A stretch of 64,000 nucleotides of DNA. It comes from Actinocatenispora rupis (GTDB lineage: Bacteria; Actinomycetota; Actinomycetes; Mycobacteriales; Micromonosporaceae). Made by a program: the position numbers and the translations under genes. Each line of letters opens with the position of its first letter. The first letter of the stretch is position 1. The notes below the pieces were generated by a model that worked only from the letters and a program-made list of their open reading frames with translations, had not been told where the DNA came from and did not search any database. Below, piece after piece: positions 54,141 to 63,063 of the stretch. The stretch covers positions 1 through 64,000 of the forward strand of contig NZ_BOMB01000049.1 of NCBI RefSeq assembly GCF_016861975.1. Direction: 5' to 3'.

Positions 54141-55043
54141 ATGGTGGAGCGGGCCCGCAACGGCGCGGTCGAGCTGGCGTACGAGGACCTCGGTGGTGCC
54201 GGCGGCGCACCGCTGCTGCTCGCCATGGGCCTCGGCACGTCCCGGTTCTGGTGGCCCGACGGGCTGGTCACCGAGCTGATCGCGCACGGCTTCCACGTCG
54301 TCTCGTACGACGAGCGCGACTCCGGCGAGTCGACCCGGCTGCCGCAGGCCGGTGGCGGGCACCCGGTTGTGTCGCTGTTCCGCCGCGGCGCCGGCTACAC
54401 CGGGGCCGACCTCGCCGACGACGCCGCCGCCGTACTGGACGCCCTCGGCTGGCGTTCCGCGCACGTGTTCGGGCACTCGATGGGCGGCGCGGTGGCCCAG
54501 GCGCTCGCGCTCCGGCACCCGACCCGGGTACGCAGCCTCACCAGTTCGGCCGCGCCGCCGATCGACGTGAGCGCGCTGCGCCGCGCCCGGTACGTACGGG
54601 CCCGGACGCTGCTGGCGTTCGTCCGGATGCGGTTCCCGGACGACGCGGACGGCGATCTCGCGCTCGGCCTCGCCGTCGCGCGGGCGCTCGCCTCACCCGC
54701 CAACCCCGCCGACGAGGCCGCCGTACGCGAGATGGTGGAACGGGACCGGCGGCACGGCATCCGCGGGTTCCGCGACCAGCAGGCGCAGAGCCGGCAGACC
54801 GCGGCGCGCTGGGACGGCGCACCGCTGCGCGACGTACGGGTGCCCACGCTGGTACTGCACGGTGCGGACGATCCGCTGATCCGGCCCGCCGCCGGCCGCG
54901 ACACCGCCGCCGCGATACCGGGGGCGCGGCTGGTCCTGCTGCCCGGCGTCGGCCACGACCTGCCGCCGTCGTCCTGGCCGACCGTCGCCGCCGAGGTACG
55001 TGCCCTCGCGGACCGCGCCGACGGCGCCGGCCGGGCGGCCTGA
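54141..55043 (+). CDS. Alpha/beta hydrolase
   Basis: 300 aa. DERDSGES after strand 4, nucleophile elbow GHSMGG, acid Asp in HGADDPLI and base His in GVGHDLPPS. Cytosolic; similar to esterases/haloperoxidase-like hydrolases controlled by TetR. ATG 54141 with GGAGG 5 nt upstream. Confidence 0.9.
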   Translation: MVERARNGAVELAYEDLGGAGGAPLLLAMGLGTSRFWWPDGLVTELIAHGFHVVSYDERDSGESTRLPQAGGGHPVVSLFRRGAGYTGADLADDAAAVLDALGWRSAHVFGHSMGGAVAQALALRHPTRVRSLTSSAAPPIDVSALRRARYVRARTLLAFVRMRFPDDADGDLALGLAVARALASPANPADEAAVREMVERDRRHGIRGFRDQQAQSRQTAARWDGAPLRDVRVPTLVLHGADDPLIRPAAGRDTAAAIPGARLVLLPGVGHDLPPSSWPTVAAEVRALADRADGAGRAA

Positions 55044-55068
55044 CCCCGCCTGGCGCGACGCCGGCCGG

Positions 55069-56601
55069 TCAGAGGTCGCGGAACGTCTCGATCTGCGCGC
55101 CGAGCAGGTTGAGCCGTTCCGCGAGCTGCTCGTACCCGCGGTTGATGACGTAGACGTTGCGCAGCACGGACGTGCCCTTCGCGGCGAGCATCGCGATGAG
55201 TACGACGACCGCGGGGCGCAGCGCCGGCGGGCAGATCACCTCGGTACCGGACCAGTGCGTCGGCCCCTCCACGTACACCCGGTGCGGGTCGAGGAGGGTG
55301 ACGCGGGCGCCGAGCTTGGTCAGTTCGGTGAGGTAGACGGCGCGGTTCTCGTACACCCAGTCGTGGATGAGGGTCTGGCCCTGCGCGGTCGCGGCGATCA
55401 GCGCGAAGAACGGCAGGTTGTCGATGTTCAGCCCGGGGAACGGCATCGGGTGGACCTTGTCCAGCGGCGCGTGCAGCCGCGACGGCCGGATGGTGAGGTC
55501 GGCGAGCCGGGTGTGCCCGTTCGCCGCCGCGTACTCCGGGGACCGGTCGTGGTCGAGGCCCATCTCCTCCAGCAGCGCCAGCTCGATCTCCAGGAACTCG
55601 ATCGGCACCCGGTTGACGGTGATCTCGGAGCCGGTGACCAGCGCGGCGGCGATCAGGCTCATCGCCTCGATCGGGTCCTCGCTCGGCGCGTAGTCCAGGT
55701 CCACGTCGATCTCCGGTACGCCGTGCACCGTGAGCGTCGTCGTCCCGATCCCGTCGATCCGTACGCCGAGGGCGGTGAGGTAGAAGCAGACGTCCTGGAC
55801 CATGTAGTTCGGGCTGGCGTTGCGGATGACGGTGACGCCGTCGCGCCGGGCGGCGGCCATCAGCGCGTTCTCGGTGACCGTGTCGCCGCGTTCGGTCAGG
55901 ACGACCGGGCGGGTCGGCGTGACGGACCGGTCCACGTCGGCGTGGTAGTACCCACCGGTGGCCTTGACCTCCAGGCCGAACGGCCGCAACGCGGTCATGT
56001 GCGGCTCGACGGTACGGGTGCCCAGGTCGCAGCCCCCCGCGTACGGCAGCTCGAAGGTGTCGTGGTCGTGCATCAGCGGCGCGAGGAACATGATGATGCT
56101 CCGCGTACGCCGGGCCGCCTCGACGTCCATCGCGGCGAGGTCGAGCCGGGCCGGCGGGACGATCTCCAGGTCGTTCTGCTCGTTGAGCCAGCGGGTCCGC
56201 ACGCCGATCGAGTTCAGGACCTCCAGGATCCGGTTGACCTCCTCGATCCGGGCGACCCGGCGCAGCGTGGTGCGGCCCTTGTTGAGCAGCGCGGCGCACA
56301 GCAGGCCGACCCCGGCGTTCTTGCTGGTCTTGACGTCGATGCTGCCGGACAGCCGGCGCCCGCCGACGACCCGCAGGTGCATCGGGCCGGAGTGACCCAG
56401 CGAGACGATCTCGGAGTCGAGCGCGTCGCTGATCCGGGTGAGCATGTCGAGGCTGAGGTTCTGCCCGCCCTGCTCGATCCGGTTGACCGCGCTCTGGCTG
56501 GTGCCCAACGCGGTCGCGAGCTGCGACTGGGTCCACCCGCGGTGCTTGCGGGAGTCGCGGATGAGCCGGCCGATGCGCTGCAGGTACTGGTCGTCGGGCA
56601 T
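55069..56601 (-). CDS. XRE helix-turn-helix fused to MurA-like enolpyruvyl transferase
   Basis: 510 aa. Residues ~5-65 are an XRE/Cro HTH (IGRLIRDSRKHRGWTQSQLATALGTSQSAVNRIEQG); residues ~75-505 are UDP-GlcNAc 1-carboxyvinyltransferase: TSKNAGVGLLCAALL (Lys-Asn), Cys loop GGCDLGTRTVEPH, YPTDPQ-equivalent PFPGLNIDNLPFFALIAATAQG, and NRAVYLTELTKLGA. The Cys of the PEP-binding loop is kept but its surroundings differ from MurA. Could link wall-precursor state to gene control. ATG 56601 follows TAGAGT by 7 nt (leaderless); GTG 56610 overlaps that box. Confidence 0.92.
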   Translation of the reverse strand: MPDDQYLQRIGRLIRDSRKHRGWTQSQLATALGTSQSAVNRIEQGGQNLSLDMLTRISDALDSEIVSLGHSGPMHLRVVGGRRLSGSIDVKTSKNAGVGLLCAALLNKGRTTLRRVARIEEVNRILEVLNSIGVRTRWLNEQNDLEIVPPARLDLAAMDVEAARRTRSIIMFLAPLMHDHDTFELPYAGGCDLGTRTVEPHMTALRPFGLEVKATGGYYHADVDRSVTPTRPVVLTERGDTVTENALMAAARRDGVTVIRNASPNYMVQDVCFYLTALGVRIDGIGTTTLTVHGVPEIDVDLDYAPSEDPIEAMSLIAAALVTGSEITVNRVPIEFLEIELALLEEMGLDHDRSPEYAAANGHTRLADLTIRPSRLHAPLDKVHPMPFPGLNIDNLPFFALIAATAQGQTLIHDWVYENRAVYLTELTKLGARVTLLDPHRVYVEGPTHWSGTEVICPPALRPAVVVLIAMLAAKGTSVLRNVYVINRGYEQLAERLNLLGAQIETFRDL

Positions 56602-56608
56602 GCCCGGC

Positions 56609-56614
56609 ACTCTA
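56609..56614 (-). promoter_or_regulatory. -10 element of the XRE-MurA gene
   Basis: TAGAGT on the minus strand, 7 nt before ATG 56601; implies a leaderless transcript and excludes the GTG at 56610 as start. Confidence 0.4.
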
Positions 56615-56696
56615 TCTCACACATGACGTTCGCATGATCGGAACCCGCGGGAAAAGCGGTGTGATCACGGACATCGGCAGTACTACGATCCGCCAC

Positions 56697-57572
56697 GTGA
56701 TGTCCACTCCGCGCTGGGAACGCGCCGCCAAGCTCGACCCGTCCGCGCTGACCGCCCGGGTCGTCGCCGCCACGGGAATCCCCTTCGAGTACGTCGGGCC
56801 GTGCGCCGGCGGTGAGGTCGGCGCCGGGTACGTGCGCTGGCCGGACGGCCACGACGCCGTACTGACCTGGGCGCCCGGCGTACCGGGGGCGCGGGTGGAG
56901 CAGATCGGCGGGATGCTCGACACGGCCCGCGCGCACGGCCTCCCCGTCCCGGCGTACGAGCTGGTGGTGGAGCTGCCGGGGGCGGTGGCGCTGGTGCAGC
57001 AGCGGTTGCCCGGCACGGTGCCGGACCGGCTGGACGAGCCGCTGGTGGACGCGATGCTCCGCGTACACGAGGGGTTCGGCGGGTTGCTCGCCGGCCGGGA
57101 CGACCTCCCCGCGCTGCGGCTGTACCTGCGCGAGCCCGGTCCCGGCTTCTGCCTGCACGAGCCCCTCGCCGGGTACGACCGGCGCACCGCGCGGCTGCTC
57201 CACTGGGTACGCGAGGTCGGGGTGACGGTGCCGGACGTCGTGGCCGGCGACGACCTGGTGCACGGCGACTTCCACTACGGCAACGTGCTCGTCGCGCCGG
57301 ACGGCAGCGTCGGCGGCGTCATCGACTGGGACGGCGCGTGCCGCGGCGACCAGCGGTTCGACCTGGTGACGTTGCGCTTCGCCGTACCGGGGGGCCGGCC
57401 CGATCTGGCCGCCCGGCTGGACGCCGAACTCGACGCCCGGCTGACCCCCGACGAGCTGCGCCCGTACTGGGCGTCGATGGCGTTGCGGCAGGTGGACTGG
57501 GCCATCCGGCACTACGGCGACGAGCTGGTCACGTACAACCTGGCGATCGCGGAGACCCGCCTGGCCGGGTGA
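56697..57572 (+). CDS. Aminoglycoside phosphotransferase-like (APH) kinase
   Basis: 291 aa. APH/choline-kinase fold: catalytic loop VHGDFHYGNVLVAPDGSVGGVIDWDGACRGDQRFDLVTL with Asp in HGDFHYGN and metal Asp in IDWD. Phosphorylates an unknown small molecule; not enough to claim antibiotic resistance. TACGAT lies 7 nt before GTG 56697; ATG 56700 is the alternative start. Divergent from the XRE-MurA gene over 95 bp. Confidence 0.85.
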   Translation: MMSTPRWERAAKLDPSALTARVVAATGIPFEYVGPCAGGEVGAGYVRWPDGHDAVLTWAPGVPGARVEQIGGMLDTARAHGLPVPAYELVVELPGAVALVQQRLPGTVPDRLDEPLVDAMLRVHEGFGGLLAGRDDLPALRLYLREPGPGFCLHEPLAGYDRRTARLLHWVREVGVTVPDVVAGDDLVHGDFHYGNVLVAPDGSVGGVIDWDGACRGDQRFDLVTLRFAVPGGRPDLAARLDAELDARLTPDELRPYWASMALRQVDWAIRHYGDELVTYNLAIAETRLAG

Positions 57573-57619
57573 GAAACCGGTTGCTGCGGCGGGCGGTCCC
57601 GCCGGTAGGGTGCCCGCTT

Positions 57620-58900
57620 GTGCCCGCCGACGACGTGACCAGCCAGGCATCACCCGGGACGAGTCGGGGTGGGCCGGTGCTGATCGGCGCGCTGGTCGTC
57701 GACTCGATCGGCGGCGGACTGCTGATGCCGCTGTCGATGGTGTTCTTCACCCGGCTGACCGACGTACCGCTGGCGCTGCTCGGCGTACTCATCAGCGTGT
57801 CGCAGGTGTTGACGCTGCCGATCCCGGTGTGGGCCGGCGCTCTCGTCGACCGGGTCGGTGCGCTGCCGGTGGTGGTGGGCGCACAACTGTTGCAGGGCCT
57901 GGGTTTCCTCGCGTACCCGCACGCGTCGGGTCCGGTCGGCATCTTCGCCGCGGTCACCGCCACCGGCTTCGGCGTACGGTTCTTCTGGTCGGCGGTGTTC
58001 ACCCTGCTGGCCGACTACGTCGACGGTCGCCCCGCGGCCGCGTCCGCCGGCAGGCGCGCCCCCACCAAGGACACCTGGTACGCGTGGTCCAACATGGCCC
58101 GTACGGCGGGGCTCGGGTTGGGCGGGCTGGCGACCGGGTTCGTGGTCGCCGACGGCCGCGCCGCCACGTACCGGATCGTGGCGTACCTGTCGGCGGCGTG
58201 CTTCTTCGCCGCGGCCGGCACGATCGGCGTGTTCGTCCGGGCGCCGCGGCTGGTGCACGACCAGGACGCCGGCGCCGGCGGGTACCGGGCGCTGCTGGCG
58301 GACCGGCCGTTCCTCGGGCTGATCGGCCTGAACGGCGTGTACGCGCTGTCCAGCATGATGCTCGGCCTGGCCCTGCCCACGTTCGTACTGACCGGGCTGC
58401 GCGGTCCGGGCTGGCTGACCTCGGCGCTGCTGGTCGGCAACACCGTCCTGATCTCGCTGCTCGGCGCCCCCGTCGTCCGGTACGTGGCCGGCTTCCGCCG
58501 TACCCGGTTGCTGGTGGCGGCGTCGGTGCTGTGGGCGGGCTGGGCGGCGCTGTTCGCCACGTTCGGGCCGGGGCACCTGGGTTGGGTGGTGCCGGGGATG
58601 GTCGTGGCGACGCTGCTGTTCACGGCGGCGGAGGCGGTGCACGCGCCCACGTCGCAGGCGCTTGCCGCGGCGGTCGCGCCGCCCCGGATCCGCGGCCGAT
58701 ACCTCGCGACCTTCCAGTACTCGTTCACGCTGGCCGGCATCGTCGGCCCCGCGTTCTTCGGCACCCTGTACGGGGTGCACCGGTCGTTGCCGTGGCTGGC
58801 GCTGGCCGGGCTGAACCTGGCGAGTGTCGGCGCGATGCTGGCGCTGGAACGGCGGCTGCCGGCCGCCGCGCTGCGCGCCCCGGCGACCGCCACGGCCTGA
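57620..58900 (+). CDS. MFS transporter (12 TM)
   Basis: 426 aa with 12 hydrophobic helices and a motif-A-like loop (WAGALVDRVGALPVV). Likely an exporter; substrate unknown. GTG 57620 is the only reasonable start near the first helix (GGPVLIGALVVDSIGGGLLMPL). Follows the APH gene by 47 bp, so possibly one operon. A bidirectional terminator follows. Confidence 0.87.
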   Translation: MPADDVTSQASPGTSRGGPVLIGALVVDSIGGGLLMPLSMVFFTRLTDVPLALLGVLISVSQVLTLPIPVWAGALVDRVGALPVVVGAQLLQGLGFLAYPHASGPVGIFAAVTATGFGVRFFWSAVFTLLADYVDGRPAAASAGRRAPTKDTWYAWSNMARTAGLGLGGLATGFVVADGRAATYRIVAYLSAACFFAAAGTIGVFVRAPRLVHDQDAGAGGYRALLADRPFLGLIGLNGVYALSSMMLGLALPTFVLTGLRGPGWLTSALLVGNTVLISLLGAPVVRYVAGFRRTRLLVAASVLWAGWAALFATFGPGHLGWVVPGMVVATLLFTAAEAVHAPTSQALAAAVAPPRIRGRYLATFQYSFTLAGIVGPAFFGTLYGVHRSLPWLALAGLNLASVGAMLALERRLPAAALRAPATATA

Positions 58901-58919
58901 GCCTTCCGTTGGTACGCAA

Positions 58920-58951
58920 GCGGTCCCGGCCGGCGCGCCGACCGGGACCGC
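58920..58951. terminator. Bidirectional terminator between MFS and eis
   Basis: Perfect 10-bp stem GCGGTCCCGG (58920-58929) / CCGGGACCGC (58942-58951) with an inner CGG/CCG pair, between the convergent MFS and Eis genes. Confidence 0.75.
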
Positions 58952-58976
58952 CCGTTACGTCCACAGTGGACGGTGG

Positions 58977-60200
58977 TCAGAAGATCTCGATGCCGACCGG
59001 CGCGCGCTCCCAGCCGAACGCGGTGGACACCGGCGCGAGCGCACCCGCCCGCAGTTCCCGTACGGCACCGGCGGCGGCGAGCGCGGACAGCGGCGTGCCA
59101 CCCAGGTACGCGGAGCCCAGGTCGGTGACCGACAGCGCCACGTCGGCCGGCGCGTCCGTCCGTACGCAGGTGGCACCGGCCGGCCCGGCCCGCAGGTGCC
59201 AGTGCCCGTCGTTGCCGGTGAGCAGGTCGTCGGTGACCGCGAGGACGGCGTCCACGTCGCTGGCGTACCGCCGGGCGGTGAGCGCGGCCGGCACGTCGAG
59301 CACCCGCAGCCACAGCCCGTCGCCGTACCGGGCGCCGAGCCGGCGCGCGTCGCTGACCAGGTGGTACAGCGGCTCGTCGACCGCCGCGAACTCGTACGTG
59401 AGGCGGCGGGTGAGGTCGATGTCGAACAGGTACCGCCACAGCGCGCGGTAGCCGGCGAGGTCGCCCGCCATCACCTCCTGGACGTGCACGACGCCGGCGG
59501 GCCCGGACGCGTCGCCGTTCCGGCCGATCCGGTACACGGCGTACCCGTCCGGGCCGTCGGGGCCCTCGTGCAGGATCGCGCGCAGTCCGGAGCGGCCCTG
59601 GCGCCAGTGCTCCAGGTCGGCCGCCCACATCCGCCACAGCGCCGGCGGCCGGGAGGACAGGCCGGGCCGCCCGACGCGGGCCGCCTCGTACACGGTGGAG
59701 AGGGTCTCGGTGGACTCCGCGTACTCGACCTCGCGCAGTTGGCCGGTCGTCTCCCCGGCGGGCACGCTCAGCTCGCGGGTGTCGGCGTCGTACGACAGGG
59801 TCGCGGTGGCGGCACCGTACCCGAAACGGCCGTAGATGACCGGTTCGCTGGCCCACAGGATCGCGACCGGCTCGTCGGTACCGGCGAGGTCGGTGAGCTG
59901 CCGGGTCATCATCCGGCGCAGCAGCCCGCGCCGCCGGTGCGTCCCGAGTACGGAGACGGCGGTGACGTGTGCGGCGGGCACCTCGCCCCCGGGTACGCCG
60001 AGCTGGCGGCGGGTCGAGAGGGTGGTTCCGACCACACCGTCTCTTTCGTGTACGGCGGCGAGGGTCCGGGGCGCCTCGAACAGGTCGCGTTCGAGCTTCG
60101 CCTCCTCCTCGTGGTGGTCCTTGCCGAACGCCTTCTCGAAGCACCGGGAGAACGGGTAGACCTCGTCCTCGGTGATCGGCCTGATGTCGTAGGAGTCCAT
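58977..60200 (-). CDS. eis: Eis-family N-acetyltransferase
   Basis: 407 aa, normal length for Eis. N-terminal GNAT domain (AVSVLGTHRRRGLLRRMMTRQL with the acetyl-CoA loop RRRGLL), a second GNAT-like domain, and a C-terminal SCP2-like region ending in a free carboxylate (VGIEIF) that acts as the general base in the family. Acetylates amines of aminoglycosides or other substrates; actual substrate unknown. ATG 60200. Confidence 0.93.
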   Translation of the reverse strand: MDSYDIRPITEDEVYPFSRCFEKAFGKDHHEEEAKLERDLFEAPRTLAAVHERDGVVGTTLSTRRQLGVPGGEVPAAHVTAVSVLGTHRRRGLLRRMMTRQLTDLAGTDEPVAILWASEPVIYGRFGYGAATATLSYDADTRELSVPAGETTGQLREVEYAESTETLSTVYEAARVGRPGLSSRPPALWRMWAADLEHWRQGRSGLRAILHEGPDGPDGYAVYRIGRNGDASGPAGVVHVQEVMAGDLAGYRALWRYLFDIDLTRRLTYEFAAVDEPLYHLVSDARRLGARYGDGLWLRVLDVPAALTARRYASDVDAVLAVTDDLLTGNDGHWHLRAGPAGATCVRTDAPADVALSVTDLGSAYLGGTPLSALAAAGAVRELRAGALAPVSTAFGWERAPVGIEIF

Positions 60201-60319
60201 CTGGCCTGTGTATCCCACGGGCGCCCGCGCCGCGCGCCGTTTTCCCCCGGACACCGGAGGTCCGGGGTCGAGCCGGCTGGCTACCCTCGACAGACAGGCG
60301 GTGCGTTGAGGGGGTAGGG

Positions 60320-62122
60320 GTGGCCGAACTGCTCGACCTGGTTTGTGGTCCGGCGAGCCCGTTGCCCGAGACCCACCAGCGGTACCGGTTGGTCCAGCAC
60401 ATCGCGTCCGGCGGGCAGGCCGAGGTGTTCCGGGCGGTCCGGCTGTCCGGCGGGGTGAGTTCGGCGCCGCTCACGGTCAAGGTCTTCCGGCTGAACGACT
60501 CGCGTCCACGCGCCGAGCAGTTGCGTTCGTGGGACAAGGGCGACGCGGTCCTGATGGACCTGAACAGCCGCGGCGTACCCGGCATCTGCCGCCGCGCCGA
60601 CGGTTTCTACGGCCCGCCGCCGCACCCGCCGGGGCAGCAGCCGCGCGGCGAGGCCGAGCCGTACCAGGTGCTCGACTACCTGCCGGGCCTCAACCTGCGG
60701 GAGTACGTGCAGCGCCGGGGTGCCGGGGCGGCCGGCGCGCTGGACGCCGTCGGCACGCTGGACACGCTGGTCCGTGCGCTGCTGGCGCTGCACCACCCGG
60801 CGGATCCGGGCGCGTCCCCGGTCGTGCACATGGACGTGAAGCCGTCGAACGTGCTGATCCTGCCGTCCGGCGAGGCCCGCCTGATCGACTTCACCGGCGC
60901 GCGCTACTTCCGCCCCGACCACATCACCACCATCGCGTACACCCGGGAGGCGGGCGGGCCGGAGGCGTTCAGCGGCCGGGTCGGCCCGGCGTACGACGTG
61001 CACGGCTTCGGCGCCGTGGCGTACTACATGGTCACCGGCGCGTTCCCGCGCAGCGAGTCGCCGGGCCAGCCGGGGCCGGGGGAGGCGCCGCTGCCGCCGT
61101 GGGCGACGCTGCGCCGCCATCCGGTACTGGACAGCCAGCCGGCGCTGCGGGACCACCTGCTCGCGCCGCTGGCCGACAACCCAGAGGACCGCCCCGGTAC
61201 GGAGGAGCTGACCGCGTGGACGGCCCGGCTCGCCGACCTGGTCGAGCGGTCGAACACGCCGGATCACGGGCTGTTCTGGGGCGTTTCCCGGTCGGCGCGG
61301 GTGGTCGGGCGGGCGGGCGTCCGGTCCGAGCCGGTCGCCCCGGCGGGCGGCGACTGGCAGCGGGTCGAGCGGTTGGAGCAGGAGGTCGTGGAGTTGCGCG
61401 CGGCCCTCGGCGACTCGCGCACGCGTACCGGTGGCGCGGCAGCGGCGGGTGCGGTCGCCGGTGCCGGTGCCGCCGCGCTGGCCGCCGACCGTCCACTGTG
61501 GCCGGACGCGCCGGCCGAGCCGGCCACCGTACGGACCGCGCCGGATGCCACGGTGCGTACGCCGACGGCGCCGCCGGTGGACCGGACCCGGGTGGCCGGG
61601 CCCGTACCGCCCGCGCCGCGCAACGAGCCGGGTACGCGCGTGATGGAGCCGTACCGGGCGCCGGAGCCGCAGCAGCGCGGTGTCGCGGCCGTACCGCAGG
61701 CGCCTCGGCGGCCGGACCACGACGACACCGGGAGCACGCCGCCGGAGGAGCCGGACCGGCCGATGCGTCCGCTGCCCGGCGCACGGATCGACACGCTGCG
61801 CCGCGGCATGGGGTTGTCGGTCACCGGTGCGCTGTTCTCGTTCGTGTGCTGGGGCATCTGGGCGATCGCCAACCGGAACGCGCAGTTCCTCAACAACCTG
61901 GTCATGTTCCTGCTGGTGCTCGCGATCGCGGTCGGCCTGTTCGCGCTGTGCCGGCTGGTGGGGCGGCTGGTGATCGAGGGGATGATGCACCGGTCCCGGG
62001 CCAGCGCCCGGCTGTCCCACCTGGCCGTCGGCATCTTCCTGGTCGTCACGGGCGTCAGCTTCGCGTCCCGGGTGAGCTGGATCAACTACGCGTACAACTG
62101 GATCGTCCAGCACGTACATTGA
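60320..62122 (+). CDS. Membrane-anchored Ser/Thr protein kinase (divergent)
   Basis: 600 aa. Kinase domain in residues ~20-310: Gly loop IASGGQAEVF, Lys in LTVKVF, catalytic loop VHMDVKPSN (HMD instead of HRD), metal motif DFTGAR (DFT instead of DFG). Followed by an Ala/Pro-rich linker (~350-480) and three membrane helices at the C-terminus. Key Lys and both Asp are kept, so it may be active, but it is a non-RD kinase. GTG start. 6 bp before pyrE, so one operon. Confidence 0.88.
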   Translation: MAELLDLVCGPASPLPETHQRYRLVQHIASGGQAEVFRAVRLSGGVSSAPLTVKVFRLNDSRPRAEQLRSWDKGDAVLMDLNSRGVPGICRRADGFYGPPPHPPGQQPRGEAEPYQVLDYLPGLNLREYVQRRGAGAAGALDAVGTLDTLVRALLALHHPADPGASPVVHMDVKPSNVLILPSGEARLIDFTGARYFRPDHITTIAYTREAGGPEAFSGRVGPAYDVHGFGAVAYYMVTGAFPRSESPGQPGPGEAPLPPWATLRRHPVLDSQPALRDHLLAPLADNPEDRPGTEELTAWTARLADLVERSNTPDHGLFWGVSRSARVVGRAGVRSEPVAPAGGDWQRVERLEQEVVELRAALGDSRTRTGGAAAAGAVAGAGAAALAADRPLWPDAPAEPATVRTAPDATVRTPTAPPVDRTRVAGPVPPAPRNEPGTRVMEPYRAPEPQQRGVAAVPQAPRRPDHDDTGSTPPEEPDRPMRPLPGARIDTLRRGMGLSVTGALFSFVCWGIWAIANRNAQFLNNLVMFLLVLAIAVGLFALCRLVGRLVIEGMMHRSRASARLSHLAVGIFLVVTGVSFASRVSWINYAYNWIVQHVH

Positions 62123-62128
62123 CCGGCG

Positions 62129-62653
62129 ATGGACACCGATCTCGCCGCCCGCATCCACCGCGCCGCCCACCTGACCGGCACGTTCCGGCTGCGTTCCGGC
62201 GTCACCACCGACGAGTACTTCGACAAGTACCGGTTCGAGTCGGATCCGGTGCTGTTGCGCGACGTGGGCGCCGCCGTGGCCGCGCTGGTACCGGACGGCG
62301 CGGACGCGCTCGCCGGTCTCGAACTCGGCGGCGTACCGGTGGCGGTCGTGGTCGCCCAGGTGACGGGGCTGCCGGCGCTGTTCGTCCGCAAGCGGGCCAA
62401 GGAGTACGGGACGTGCCGGCTCGCCGAGGGCGGCGAGGTCGCCGGGCGGCGGCTCGTCGTGGTGGAGGACGTGGTGACGTCCGGCGGTCAGATCCTCGCG
62501 TCGACCGCTGAGCTGCGCGCGCTCGGCGCCGTCGTGGACACCGCGGTGTGCGTGGTGGACCGCGAGTCCGGCGGGCGGGAAAGCCTTGCGGCGCAAGGGA
62601 TCGAGCTGCGCGCGGCGGTGACCGCGACGGAGCTGCGGGCTACCGCAGGTTGA
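62129..62653 (+). CDS. pyrE: Orotate phosphoribosyltransferase-like protein
   Basis: 174 aa. PRTase fold: YFDKYRFESDP, VRKRAKEYGT and the PRPP motif VVVEDVVTSGGQ. Normally makes OMP in pyrimidine synthesis; a PyrE paralog is possible because it sits alone beside a kinase gene. Its last 14 bp overlap the convergent GNAT gene. Confidence 0.88.
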   Translation: MDTDLAARIHRAAHLTGTFRLRSGVTTDEYFDKYRFESDPVLLRDVGAAVAALVPDGADALAGLELGGVPVAVVVAQVTGLPALFVRKRAKEYGTCRLAEGGEVAGRRLVVVEDVVTSGGQILASTAELRALGAVVDTAVCVVDRESGGRESLAAQGIELRAAVTATELRATAG

Positions 62654-63035
62654 GCAGCCCGGCGGCGGTTGGCCGGAAACCGCAGCGGGTGTAGAAGCCG
62701 GTGAGGTGCGCCTCGTAGTCGACGTGCAGCCACTCGACGTCCGCCGCGCGGGCCTGCCCGGCCGCGGCCCGTACCAGCCGGGTGCCGAGCCCGCCGCGCT
62801 GCTCGTCCGGGTGCACCGTGGTGTCCAGGACGAACGCGTGCCGCCCGCCGTCGCCCACCACGTTCACGAACCCGACCAGCCGACCCTCCCGGTACGCGGC
62901 GAGCCAGGTCAGGCTGCGCGCCAGGATCGGCGCCCACCGGGTGTCGCCCGACCCGCCCCAGGCCGCGGCGAACAGTTCGGCCATCGCCGCGTCGCTGAGC
63001 GCGGGACGGACCACGAGTACGGCGGGGTCGGTCAC
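62640..63035 (-). CDS. GNAT-family acetyltransferase
   Basis: 131 aa. Compact GNAT domain: VGFVNVVGDGGRHAFVLDTTVHPDEQRGGLGTRLVRAA, with acetyl-CoA motif RGGLGT, and the C-terminal FYTRCGFRPT. Substrate unknown. ATG 63035. Overlaps the 3' end of pyrE. Confidence 0.9.
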   Translation of the reverse strand: MTDPAVLVVRPALSDAAMAELFAAAWGGSGDTRWAPILARSLTWLAAYREGRLVGFVNVVGDGGRHAFVLDTTVHPDEQRGGLGTRLVRAAAGQARAADVEWLHVDYEAHLTGFYTRCGFRPTAAGLLNLR

Positions 63036-63063
63036 GCCGCGGATCCTGCCACAAGCGCCCGGG

